NCBI RefSeq assembly: GCF_000191045.1
Contig: NC_015185.1
Coordinates: 186,001 to 250,000 of the forward strand
Direction: 5' to 3'
Length of the DNA stretch: 64,000 nt
Source of the DNA: Desulfurobacterium thermolithotrophum DSM 11699
Lineage (GTDB): Bacteria > Aquificota > Aquificia > Desulfurobacteriales > Desulfurobacteriaceae
The translations under genes and the position numbers were made by a program. Below are positions 47,969 to 55,636 of the stretch, piece by piece. The first letter of the stretch is position 1, and every line of letters begins with the position of its first letter. Below the pieces are notes generated by a model that was not told where the DNA came from, searched no databases, and saw only the letters and a list, made by a program, of their open reading frames with translations.

Positions 47969-48999
47969 TGTTTTCCTTCTCGAACGATATATAAAAGTTT
48001 TTTCCCTTTAGAATGAAAATTGTTTGATTTATACTCAAAATCAATATTTGCTACGTAGAGATTTCCAAATTGTAATACTCTTCCATCTTTGGATAGCGAT
48101 AGATTAAAAATTTTAATTTTTATCCACTTTTTTTGTTTTGTAATTCTTTTCTTATACCTAATCCAGTCCTTATAGTTCCCCTTTTTCCAAACAAAGTGTT
48201 TTGAATAAAAAGAAAAATAGCTTTTGAGGTTTTTAGGAGTGTTTTCCCATGCTTTTTTCCATCTTAGAATGAAGCTTAAAATAGATTTTTTTTCGTTTAT
48301 ATATTTTTTTCTTTCTACATAGTTAACTGTTGTTACAACTATAACAGGGGTTAATTTAGGATCTATAAGTTTTTTAAGTTCTTTGAGATATTCATTTTTT
48401 AAAACTATACATCCATTTGTGCTATGTGGAGGTCTGTTGGGATCATTAGTACCGTGAATCCAGATTCCATGACCATTTCTCTTTAAAACTTTCTTATCTA
48501 TCAGATTCGGATAATTTAAAGGAAAAGCTCCTATTCCATAAAGCTTTGGAAGATTTGTCCTCCAGTATAGGGGAAAGTAAATTCCTTCTGGTGTTCGAAG
48601 ATCTCCTTCTTCTAATTTATCTCCTAGTTTTTTTCCTGTTATACAAGGAAATTTCTTTATAACATGGGGAATACTTTTATCCATTTTGATTACGTATAAA
48701 ATTTCTCTAGTTTTATCGACTATAATTGCGTTTATAGATGGAGGTAAAATAAGAACGTTAGATATAAGTCTTTTTGGATAAGCCTTTTTTATAAGTTTTC
48801 TGACTTCTTTACTTTCTCCAGCATAAGAAAAGAGCAAAAGCTGTAGTTTAAATCTCTCTTCTGGAGAAAGATTTCTTATTTCTTTTGAAATTTCTTCAGG
48901 CGTTAAGGTATCTAGTTTCTTAACTAATCCGTACAAGCTTTCTCCTCTTGCAGTTAAAAAGGAGAAAGCTAAAAGAAAAACTAACAAAAACTTTAACAT
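47938..48999 (-). CDS. L,D-transpeptidase-fold (YkuD) protein with NTF2-like C-terminus (Csd6/Pgp2-like)
   Basis: The 353-residue exported protein has a signal peptide (residues 1-19), a YkuD catalytic domain with the motif GIWIHGTNDPNRP followed by STNGCIVL (catalytic His and Cys), and a C-terminal NTF2-like domain (RWKKAWENTPKNLKSYFSFYSKHF). This two-domain layout is that of Helicobacter Csd6 and Campylobacter Pgp2, L,D-carboxypeptidases. Its gene overlaps the M99-like gene downstream. It starts 40 bases after the nrdD glycyl-radical gene and could be read from the same transcript. Confidence 0.82.
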   Translation of the reverse strand: MLKFLLVFLLAFSFLTARGESLYGLVKKLDTLTPEEISKEIRNLSPEERFKLQLLLFSYAGESKEVRKLIKKAYPKRLISNVLILPPSINAIIVDKTREILYVIKMDKSIPHVIKKFPCITGKKLGDKLEEGDLRTPEGIYFPLYWRTNLPKLYGIGAFPLNYPNLIDKKVLKRNGHGIWIHGTNDPNRPPHSTNGCIVLKNEYLKELKKLIDPKLTPVIVVTTVNYVERKKYINEKKSILSFILRWKKAWENTPKNLKSYFSFYSKHFVWKKGNYKDWIRYKKRITKQKKWIKIKIFNLSLSKDGRVLQFGNLYVANIDFEYKSNNFHSKGKKLLYIVREGKQWKILGEENL

Positions 49000-49039
49000 T
49001 TAGTTCCCCATTGTCTAGAATTTGGGGGAATTTTATCAA

Positions 49040-49573
49040 TTATATAATTGAAGATAATTCATTAACAATTTCTTCAACGTCTTTTTTCTTTACCTCCTTT
49101 CTCGTTGCAAAGTCTTCAATTCTTCCTGAAAGCCAAAATAAATACTTAGCATTTTTGAAATTTTTCTCTATTTTTCCTCTCATTACGGGTCTAAAGTAAC
49201 CTATTGGTCTAGACCACAAAGTTACGTCTTCAGAATCACATCTTTCGCACTTTGTTTTTCTGCCAACCATTTTATGACCGCATTTATTGCATGTTGTTAA
49301 AAAAGGAGTTTTTGTTAGATATTGGATAGGGAAGTTTTTAATTATGTTAAAGATTAATCTTTCTTGTTCTTCTGGTTCCATTTCTTCAGCTGTGAAAATA
49401 TGGAATATACTTCCACCTGTAGCATAGCTTTGAAAGTGGGAATTTACGTCTATTTGTCTTAGTAAATCTCCTTCTTGAAAAGGTGCTTGAAAACCAGAAG
49501 TTAAAAATACCCTTTTTGATAGGGGATCACCATTAACAAATATCTTAGCTTTCACTTTCTTAACAGTTTCCAT
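49040..49573 (-). CDS. Class III ribonucleotide reductase, separate glycyl-radical/zinc subunit
   Basis: The 177-residue protein equals the C-terminal part of NrdD. It has YATGGSIFHIF near residue 50, the zinc site C95-x2-C98 and C109-x2-C112, and the glycyl-radical loop RPIGYFRPV with Gly125. In ordinary NrdD these follow the catalytic barrel in one chain. Here it is a separate gene starting one base after the stop of the catalytic gene, with its own GGAGG at the end of that gene. It is radicalised by NrdG and must assemble with the catalytic protein. Confidence 0.85.
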   Translation of the reverse strand: METVKKVKAKIFVNGDPLSKRVFLTSGFQAPFQEGDLLRQIDVNSHFQSYATGGSIFHIFTAEEMEPEEQERLIFNIIKNFPIQYLTKTPFLTTCNKCGHKMVGRKTKCERCDSEDVTLWSRPIGYFRPVMRGKIEKNFKNAKYLFWLSGRIEDFATRKEVKKKDVEEIVNELSSII

Positions 49574-49574
49574 T

Positions 49575-51119
49575 TCAGCCTCCTACAACTTCAAAAATTC
49601 TCTCCCCAAACTTTTCAAGGGATTCTCTTATAAATTGGTTAAGGATAGGATCGTTTGAAATCTCAGGTGATTTTTCTCCATTAAGAATATCAGCAACTGC
49701 ATTTGCAAACTGAAGATCTTTTTCTGCCATCCTGCAGGCCGCATTTTCGCTTGGTGCATACTCTAAGGAGTATAAAACTCTATCCTTTTCCATAAATTGA
49801 TGAAGCTTTTGATATAAGTATTGAGCTATTTCGTGAGCATATTCTTTAGCATCGTCATTAAAAAGTCCACCTTCAAACCCTGCATTTACCATTCCTTCAT
49901 GAACACCTACTACTGAAAATATATTGAAAAGAGAATGATCATCTTTCTGATAGAAAGAAAGGTATGGGTAAAGATCCTTCCAGTGTTTTTTAAGCCAAAC
50001 TCTTTTTCTTTGAAGTGCTTGAGCACCAATATCCATCGTATAGTCTATCATTCTTTTAAGAAGTTCAAAGTCTTCTTTTGCTAAGAAAAGGAGTCTATTC
50101 ATATTTATTGCATAAACTCCTATACCACCTACTCCACTACCTGAATGAAACGGATTAGAACCTGTAACAGCTTCTACTTGAGAAATGTCAAATAACATCC
50201 TGCAACAGTTACTATAAATCATTCCCTCGTCAAAAGGTTTAATGTAAGGATTCTTTTCTCTATAGATAGAAGGTTTTTCAAAAGGTTCTTTAAGATAGTT
50301 TTGAATGTAAAATCCTCCAAAGTATTCACTTTCTTTAAGAAGCAATTTCCAAGCAGGATTATTTCTATCAAAGTCTTCTGTAACGTTGACAGTTATTAGT
50401 GGAAACGTAAACGGATTACCGTCTGCATCTCCTTTTCTCATAGCTTTTATAAAAGCTGTATTTATTCTGTCGAAATAGTGAGAAGGAATCTGATTATAGG
50501 TAATGTCAAGAAGTTGCCCTGCATAAACAATAGGTTCGTGTTTCAATCTGCTATTAGGCTTTCCAAAGTCAAGTGTTATATTAGAGAAGGGAGAGTTTCC
50601 ACTTCTAAATGGCAAGTTTATGTTATAGAGGAACTCTTGCCAGAGATTTTCCAGCTCGTAATCTGAATAAGTTTTCTTTTCTATCTTTTCAAGGTGGTAT
50701 AGGTATCCTGCAGCAACTGTAGAGAGATCGTTTAAAGAAGTTGCACCAGATACCTCTTGAGCAATAAGACAGATAAGATTTGCACACTGCATAAAGAGAG
50801 TTTCTAATCTTTTTGGAGGAGCTGCTCTTCTTTCATTCTTTGCATTGCTACGAAGACCGTAAAACGCAATGTCTTTAGCAGACAATCCAATACAGTAAGC
50901 ACTCAAGCGATAAGTTTGATGGTGATATGCCCACCCTTCTTCGTGATGAATTCTTACAGGTAATCCTTTATATACAACATCAAAAAGATAATCCTTCATT
51001 ACTTCGCCAGTCACAACATGTTCTAAAACAGGAACTCCTCTAACAAAGTTGGCATTATTCCTTGAAATATCGTCGTTTTCGATAAATAAATCGATGAGTT
51101 TGAAATACTTGTTGTGCAT
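49575..51119 (-). CDS. nrdD: Class III ribonucleotide reductase, catalytic subunit lacking radical domain
   Basis: The 514-residue protein matches the barrel of anaerobic NrdD: HHEEGWAYHHQTYRLSAYC near residue 60-76, IYSNCC with Cys305/306 (candidate thiyl-radical and partner), SGSGVGGIGVYAINMNRLLF, and YAPSENAACRMAEKD late in the chain. It lacks both an N-terminal ATP-cone and the C-terminal glycyl-radical domain; the latter is the next gene. Its ATG overlaps the nrdG stop (TAATG) with GGAGGAAG upstream. It reduces ribonucleotides under anoxia. Confidence 0.85.
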   Translation of the reverse strand: MHNKYFKLIDLFIENDDISRNNANFVRGVPVLEHVVTGEVMKDYLFDVVYKGLPVRIHHEEGWAYHHQTYRLSAYCIGLSAKDIAFYGLRSNAKNERRAAPPKRLETLFMQCANLICLIAQEVSGATSLNDLSTVAAGYLYHLEKIEKKTYSDYELENLWQEFLYNINLPFRSGNSPFSNITLDFGKPNSRLKHEPIVYAGQLLDITYNQIPSHYFDRINTAFIKAMRKGDADGNPFTFPLITVNVTEDFDRNNPAWKLLLKESEYFGGFYIQNYLKEPFEKPSIYREKNPYIKPFDEGMIYSNCCRMLFDISQVEAVTGSNPFHSGSGVGGIGVYAINMNRLLFLAKEDFELLKRMIDYTMDIGAQALQRKRVWLKKHWKDLYPYLSFYQKDDHSLFNIFSVVGVHEGMVNAGFEGGLFNDDAKEYAHEIAQYLYQKLHQFMEKDRVLYSLEYAPSENAACRMAEKDLQFANAVADILNGEKSPEISNDPILNQFIRESLEKFGERIFEVVGG

Positions 51120-51853
51120 TATTCTTCCTCCACAGGATAAAACGGATTGAATTGGTGTGGAGAGAATTCTAACAATTTTCTGATCTCATTTTTATCTTCT
51201 TCCAAAAGTAGTGGATACTCTACTGTTCTAAAAACAGTGTACTGTAAAGGATTTTTCTTTATTATTTCTAATGATGTCATTAGTTTTTCAGAATAATTCA
51301 AAACTGCTTCATCGTCTACATCTTCTGTGGAAAAGAGAACTCTCTTAAAGCGTTTTAGTTCCTGAGGGGTGTATCTAACTTTGAGAGGAATTTTTATATC
51401 CAAAGCAAAACCATTAACTACTTTTTTTTCTATCAGTCTTTGAATTACTTCTGGATTTGTTCCATTTGTATCAACCCTAACTGAGAATCCTAAAGATCTT
51501 ATAAACCTTAAGCCTTCCTCGAGTTTTTTTTCTAGTGTTGGTTCCCCTCCAGAGATAATGATAAGCTCAACTCCTAAAGCTTTTAGCATTAAAAGTTTCT
51601 CTTTTAGTTTTTTGTAGCTTAATTTTTCCTTTTTTCCTTTATATTCGTTGTATCCGTGGCGATTATGACAGTGATAACAGTTAAGATTGCAGAGATTGAT
51701 CTCTGTATAAAGTACAGCTGACTGGATGCCAGGTTGGTCTCTAAATGTAATTGGAGTTTCAACATCAAGAAAAAGGGAGACCTTTATTAGGTCTTCCTTA
51801 ACTTCCTTGCGACCGTTATCATGTTCTTTAAAGCTGGAATTACTTCTTCCCAT
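51119..51853 (-). CDS. nrdG: Anaerobic ribonucleotide reductase activating protein (radical SAM)
   Basis: This radical SAM activase has the cluster motif CNLNCYHC (CxxxCxxC), IISGGEPTLE, and RVDTNGTNPEV. It generates the glycyl radical on the neighbouring nrdD product. The start is unclear: homology begins near LFLDVETPITFRDQPG, just after the metE stop (51787), but no ATG, GTG or TTG lies there. The nearest ATGs in frame are at 51853 and 51874, inside metE. An ATA start preceded by AAGGAAG near 51792 is an alternative. Confidence 0.85.
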   Translation of the reverse strand: MGRSNSSFKEHDNGRKEVKEDLIKVSLFLDVETPITFRDQPGIQSAVLYTEINLCNLNCYHCHNRHGYNEYKGKKEKLSYKKLKEKLLMLKALGVELIIISGGEPTLEKKLEEGLRFIRSLGFSVRVDTNGTNPEVIQRLIEKKVVNGFALDIKIPLKVRYTPQELKRFKRVLFSTEDVDDEAVLNYSEKLMTSLEIIKKNPLQYTVFRTVEYPLLLEEDKNEIRKLLEFSPHQFNPFYPVEEE

Positions 51854-53952
51854 CTTCTTGTCTTCAATCCACAATCAGGGTTTATCCAGAAGTTTTCCTT
51901 AGGAATTACCTTTAGAGCTCTTTCTACAATTACTTCCATCTCTTCAAGAGATGGAACGTAAGGAGAATGAATATCCCAAACTCCAAGACCTATTTGTCTG
52001 TCAAAAGCAACTTTTTCAAACGTTTCTATGATATCACCTTTTGATCTTGATGCTTCTATTGAAATTACATCAAAATCCATGTCTACTATGTAATTTATGA
52101 TTTCTCCAAACTCAGAGTAGCACATGTGAGTGTGAATTTGTGTCTCAGGCTTAACTGAAGAGTGGCAAAGTCTAAATGACTTTATGGCCCAATCAAAGTA
52201 CTCGTCCCAGTTCCTTTTCTTGATTGGAGCTTTTTCTCTAATTGCTGGCTCATCGATTTGGACAATCTTGATACCAGCTTTTTCGTAGTCCTTTATTTCG
52301 TCTTTAAGAGCAAGTGCTATTTGGTAAGCAACTTCTGAAGTTGGAATGTCCTCTCTTACATAACTCCAGGCAATGATTGTTACGGGTCCTGTAAGCATAC
52401 CTTTAACAGGCTTTTCTGTTAGACTTTGAGCAAAGACTATTTCACTAATTGTCATCTGTCCATCTCTTTCAACATCTCCATAGATAATAGGTGGACGATA
52501 ACATCTAGTTCCGTAAGAGATTACCCAACCGTTTCCTGTTGTTGCAATTCCTTTCATTTTTTCGGCAAAGAATTCGACCATGTCTGTTCTTTCAAACTCA
52601 CCATGAACAAAGACATCAATATCAAGATCTTCTTGAATTTGAATAGCTTTTGCAATCTCTCCTCTGATAAATGTCTTATAGTCTTCCTCAGAAAGTCTTC
52701 CTTTTTTGTAAAGAAGTCTCACTCTTCTAACTTCTTCTGTCTGTGGGAAACTTCCAATTGTTGTTGTTGGAAAGAGAGGCAGGTTAAGAACTTCTTGCTG
52801 TTTTTTAATTCTTTCTTGGTAACTTGGCTTTCTAACAAAATCTTCTTCCTTTAAGCTCTTAACTCTTTCTCTCACTTTAGTTATTTCTCCAAAGGAGCTT
52901 TCAAGCTCAGCAACCCACTCTTTAGCTTCTGCTTCATCCCCTGAAAGGATTTGAGAAATTAACTGAAGCTCTTTGAGTTTTTCTTCTGCAAAAGCTACCT
53001 TTTTCAAGAGCTCTTCTGGAAGAGTTACACCTAAGAGATTTACAGGAAGATGAAATAGTGGTGCAGCATTTGTTACAACAACATCAAATTTCTTAGAAAG
53101 CTCGCTGATAACCTCAGCTGTTTTAAAGAGGTCGTTTCTCCAAACGTTTCTTCCATCAACAACACCAGCAAAGAGCTTTTTACCTTTAGGGTCAATTTCT
53201 CTAAGCTGAGCTAGGTTTTCGCCTCTGTCGTGGGCAAAGTCAACGCCAACTCCAGAAACTGGAAGATCAAAAAGCTTTTGAAGACAATCAACACTATCAT
53301 AATAGGTGAAAATGTTAATTTCAGCATTAGCTTTTTCAAAAGATTTGTAAGCATCTTGTATGAGGTTCCACTCTTTTTCTGTTAATTCCATAACGAGGGC
53401 TGGATCTTCAAGGTGAACAGACTCAAATCCTTTCTCGTTTATGTACTGGACTACTATTTCTGTAAGTTCTTTTAATGCTTCTTCAAAATACTCTTGGGGA
53501 AGATTTTTCGAAAGCTTTAAAAATGTAAAAGGAGCTATTAGATGAACATTTTCTCTTGCTCCTTCGTGTCTGTTCCAGACTGGAGTTGTCACTTTAAAAC
53601 ATGGTTTCTTTCCTTCAAAGTCTGGAACTAGATAGTGGTAGTTTGTGTTAAACCACTTTGTCATTTCAAGGGCGTCTTTACCTCTACAGAGGTTAAAGTA
53701 CTCATCAAGAGTTTCAGCTTTGTAGACTCCAAAAAGAAGAGCCATATCGAGCATCGGATCGTAGAGGGTCATTTCCCCCTGTGGATGGGCATTAACGTAC
53801 TTTTGGTAGGTCTCTTCTCTTTTTCTATTGAGCTCCTTAATGCCCGTAAGAAGCTCTTCTTCTGTAACTTTCTGCGCCCAGTATCCTTCTATTAGGCGCT
53901 TAAATTCTCTCTGCTTTCCAAGTCTTGGAAAGCCGTAAGCATACGTTTTCAT
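51787..53952 (-). CDS. metE: Cobalamin-independent methionine synthase MetE
   Basis: The 721-residue enzyme has the two-barrel MetE layout: YGFPRLGKQREFKRLIEGYW at the start, TTTIGSFPQTEEVR in the middle, and the zinc/homocysteine site with HTHMCYSEF (His, Cys) and the C-terminal NPDCGLKTR cysteine. It transfers methyl from 5-methyl-tetrahydrofolate-triglutamate to homocysteine without B12. AGGAGG at 53961-53966 precedes the ATG. A cobalamin riboswitch lies upstream and nrdG overlaps its end, so it heads a B12-regulated operon. Confidence 0.97.
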   Translation of the reverse strand: MKTYAYGFPRLGKQREFKRLIEGYWAQKVTEEELLTGIKELNRKREETYQKYVNAHPQGEMTLYDPMLDMALLFGVYKAETLDEYFNLCRGKDALEMTKWFNTNYHYLVPDFEGKKPCFKVTTPVWNRHEGARENVHLIAPFTFLKLSKNLPQEYFEEALKELTEIVVQYINEKGFESVHLEDPALVMELTEKEWNLIQDAYKSFEKANAEINIFTYYDSVDCLQKLFDLPVSGVGVDFAHDRGENLAQLREIDPKGKKLFAGVVDGRNVWRNDLFKTAEVISELSKKFDVVVTNAAPLFHLPVNLLGVTLPEELLKKVAFAEEKLKELQLISQILSGDEAEAKEWVAELESSFGEITKVRERVKSLKEEDFVRKPSYQERIKKQQEVLNLPLFPTTTIGSFPQTEEVRRVRLLYKKGRLSEEDYKTFIRGEIAKAIQIQEDLDIDVFVHGEFERTDMVEFFAEKMKGIATTGNGWVISYGTRCYRPPIIYGDVERDGQMTISEIVFAQSLTEKPVKGMLTGPVTIIAWSYVREDIPTSEVAYQIALALKDEIKDYEKAGIKIVQIDEPAIREKAPIKKRNWDEYFDWAIKSFRLCHSSVKPETQIHTHMCYSEFGEIINYIVDMDFDVISIEASRSKGDIIETFEKVAFDRQIGLGVWDIHSPYVPSLEEMEVIVERALKVIPKENFWINPDCGLKTRRWEEVIPALKNMITVARKLRKT

Positions 53953-53963
53953 CTTTTCTACCT

Positions 53964-53994
53964 CCTGCGGTGTTTTGTTTTAAACACCTGCAGG
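53964..53994 (-). promoter_or_regulatory. Hairpin partly covering the metE ribosome-binding site
   Basis: On the transcript CCTGC-A-GGTGTTT pairs with AAACACCGCAGG, a stem of 12 bp with one bulge, whose 3' arm runs into the AGGAGG of metE (53961-53966). A second CCTGC lies upstream (complement of 54055-54059) and could compete for the same GCAGG, a possible switch between open and closed ribosome site. No U-run follows, so translational rather than transcriptional control is more likely. Confidence 0.6.
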
Positions 53995-54066
53995 AAGCTC
54001 TAAGGCGGGAAAAGAAAAAGGAATACCCTCTTCTTTCCCGCGCCCCGAACCCCCGCAGGACGCGAA

Positions 54067-54088
54067 GGGGTAGGAGTTTCTCCTACCC
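54067..54088 (-). promoter_or_regulatory. Hairpin just after the riboswitch aptamer
   Basis: GGGTAGGAG and CTCCTACCC form a perfect 9-bp stem with a three-base AAA loop, immediately 3' of the aptamer closing helix on the transcript. It lacks a U-tract and is probably part of the expression platform. Farther on, GCGGGAAAGAAGAGG (near 54040) pairs with the pyrimidine-rich TTTTCCCGC to form another long hairpin. Confidence 0.55.
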
Positions 54089-54089
54089 A

Positions 54090-54252
54090 TCACGGGCCGG
54101 TCTCCCGGCTTGCAGGGTTAAATAGGCTTTAACCTTCCCAGAGAGGGAGCTTTTCACCCATACTCTCCAGTGGTTAAAGCCAGAAAAACTCCTGCTCACG
54201 GTTGCGAGGACAGCGCCGGACTTTCACCGGACTTCCCGTTCACCCGTGACGG
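54090..54252 (-). promoter_or_regulatory. Cobalamin riboswitch (adenosylcobalamin class) upstream of metE
   Basis: On the minus strand the aptamer opens TCACGGGTGAACGGGAAG, followed by the core CCGGTGAAAGTCCGG-CGCTGTCCTCGCAACCGTGA, then CCACTGG, and ends with the B12 box AAGCCGGGAGACCGGCC and the closing helix CCCGTGA, which pairs with TCACGGG. All are hallmarks of the cobalamin element. Ligand binding is expected to shut off metE and the nrdG-nrdD genes behind it. Transcription probably begins at about 54251. Confidence 0.93.
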
Positions 54253-54257
54253 GGGTC

Positions 54258-54286
54258 AATTTAGGACAAATTGGCAGAATAATCAA
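54258..54286 (-). promoter_or_regulatory. Promoter of the metE operon
   Basis: On the minus strand TTGATT (54286-54281) and TAAATT (54263-54258) are separated by exactly 17 bases. The predicted start, about seven bases downstream, coincides with the first helix of the riboswitch, which supports the assignment. Confidence 0.7.
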
Positions 54287-54341
54287 ATCTGATAGAGAAA
54301 AAGATAGACGTGTGGTAAATTTTGATTAGAAATAATTATAG

Positions 54342-54628
54342 ATGAGGTATGACTTGGAAATAAAAGTAAAAGTCAAAAATGGAAAAGTGTACACAGAGCT
54401 TAAAAGTGGAGAAGAAGCTTTTATAACTTTTAGAGAATTAGAAGAAAGGAAAGTAATTATAGTCACTACAACTTATGTACCTGTAAACTATAGAGGTAAA
54501 GGTATAGCTGCTAAGCTTTCAGAAAAACTTGTTGAATTTGCAGAGAAAAAAACTATAAGATAGTACCTCTTTGCTCTTATACTCAAAAGTACCTTGAGAG
54601 GAAAAAGCCAAATCTCATAGCTAAATAG
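54342..54628 (+). CDS. Small GNAT-fold N-acetyltransferase-like protein with an apparent frameshift
   Basis: The frame from ATG 54342 runs YVPVNYRGKGIAAKLSEKLVEFAE, the acetyl-CoA loop of small YjdJ-type GNATs, then hits TAG at 54561-54563 (73 residues). Reading one A fewer in the A7 run at 54546-54552 continues YKIVPLCSYTQKYLERK and stops at 54628, giving the usual length near 95 residues. Either a real inactivating frameshift, a sequencing error in the homopolymer, or slippage could explain it. It lies divergent to metE and eight bases before a methyltransferase gene. Confidence 0.65.
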
Positions 54629-54636
54629 GAGAAGTT

Positions 54637-55419
54637 ATGGAAGTTGTTGTTACAACTGATAGAAAACCAACTCCAGAGATGAGAAGTGAAGGGAAGAAAC
54701 TGTCTAAGGAACTCAAGACGGTATATGTAAAAAGACGCCATAGAACCATCGAGTCCATAAAAAAAGAGTTTGGAAAAAACGTACTTGTTGTTGGTAAAGA
54801 TTTAAATCTTACACTTCATACGCTTAACGGCAAAAAGCTCTTTTTCCATCCAGGTCTATTTAAGATTAGACTTTTAAACTACATATCAACAGGTTATGAG
54901 GCGATGATTGAAGCTATGGATTTAAAGGAAGGAGAAACTGTTCTTGACTGTAACCTGGGACTTGCTCAAGATGCTCTTCTTTCAGCTTTTGTGTCAAAAA
55001 GGGAAGTTATCGGCATTGAAAAAGAACCGGTAATTTATGAAATAGTTAAAAGGGGGCTTAAAACTTATAAACCGAGAGGAAAATTAAAAACTGCCGAGTT
55101 TGCTTTTAGTTTAGTGAAACCTTTTAAGGGAGATAACTACCAATTTTTAAAGCAGCAGCCTGATAAATCCTATGATGTAGTTTATTTTTCTCCAATGTTT
55201 ATTAAGCCAAAGTGGCACTGTGATGTTATGGCTCCATTTAGGGAAGTTGCGGTGAAGGATTTTATCTCTCCAGAGACTTTGAAAGAAGCAGAAAGAGTAG
55301 CTAGAAAAAGAGTTGTTATAAAAGTAAATAAGGGTGTAAAAGACCTGTTCCCTTATCTTTCAGACTATCAGCTAAAAGAGAGCTCTACTAATGTTGAATA
55401 TCTCTATAAAATTTTGTAA
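54637..55419 (+). CDS. YpiP/RsmJ-like SAM-dependent methyltransferase
   Basis: The 260-residue protein starts VVVTTDRKPTPEMRSEGKKL and has KDLNLTLHTLNGKKLFFHPGLFKIRLL and the class I methyltransferase loop VLDCNLGLAQDALLSAF, a pattern I associate with Firmicute YpiP and the RsmJ group (rRNA m2G methylation in E. coli). The substrate here is unproven. A YFSPMF segment stands where DPPY-like catalytic motifs occur. AGGAGAAG precedes the ATG; it is cotranscribed with the GNAT. Confidence 0.75.
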   Translation: MEVVVTTDRKPTPEMRSEGKKLSKELKTVYVKRRHRTIESIKKEFGKNVLVVGKDLNLTLHTLNGKKLFFHPGLFKIRLLNYISTGYEAMIEAMDLKEGETVLDCNLGLAQDALLSAFVSKREVIGIEKEPVIYEIVKRGLKTYKPRGKLKTAEFAFSLVKPFKGDNYQFLKQQPDKSYDVVYFSPMFIKPKWHCDVMAPFREVAVKDFISPETLKEAERVARKRVVIKVNKGVKDLFPYLSDYQLKESSTNVEYLYKIL

Positions 55420-55636
55420 GGAGCTCTGTAGTGACCCCTTAAGATGATTTTAAAGCTTATCTCTCTTTTCTTTTCGTTAGAAAAAGTTATAGCTAATTTT
55501 TTGAAATTAGAAATTTATTGCAAATAAAAATTTGTAGACGCACTTACTTTATTCAGATTCTTGAAGTTGTTAAGCCCCTTCACTCTTTCCTCAAATCTTA
55601 AAATTTTTCATTTAGAAAAGATGACTTGGAGGATAG
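55420..55636. other. Intergenic region before nrdA
   Basis: No gene, riboswitch or clear NrdR-type box is seen in this A/T-rich stretch. It presumably holds the nrdAB promoter; TTGAAATTAGAAATTTATTGCAAATAAAA near 55500 is suggestive only in its first and last parts and no confident -35/-10 pair can be named. Confidence 0.4.

Noticed and set aside
51119-53952. nrdG as a fusion with the end of metE
   Set aside because: The overlap is in different frames, and metE keeps its normal C-terminal cysteine motif, so these are two overlapping genes.
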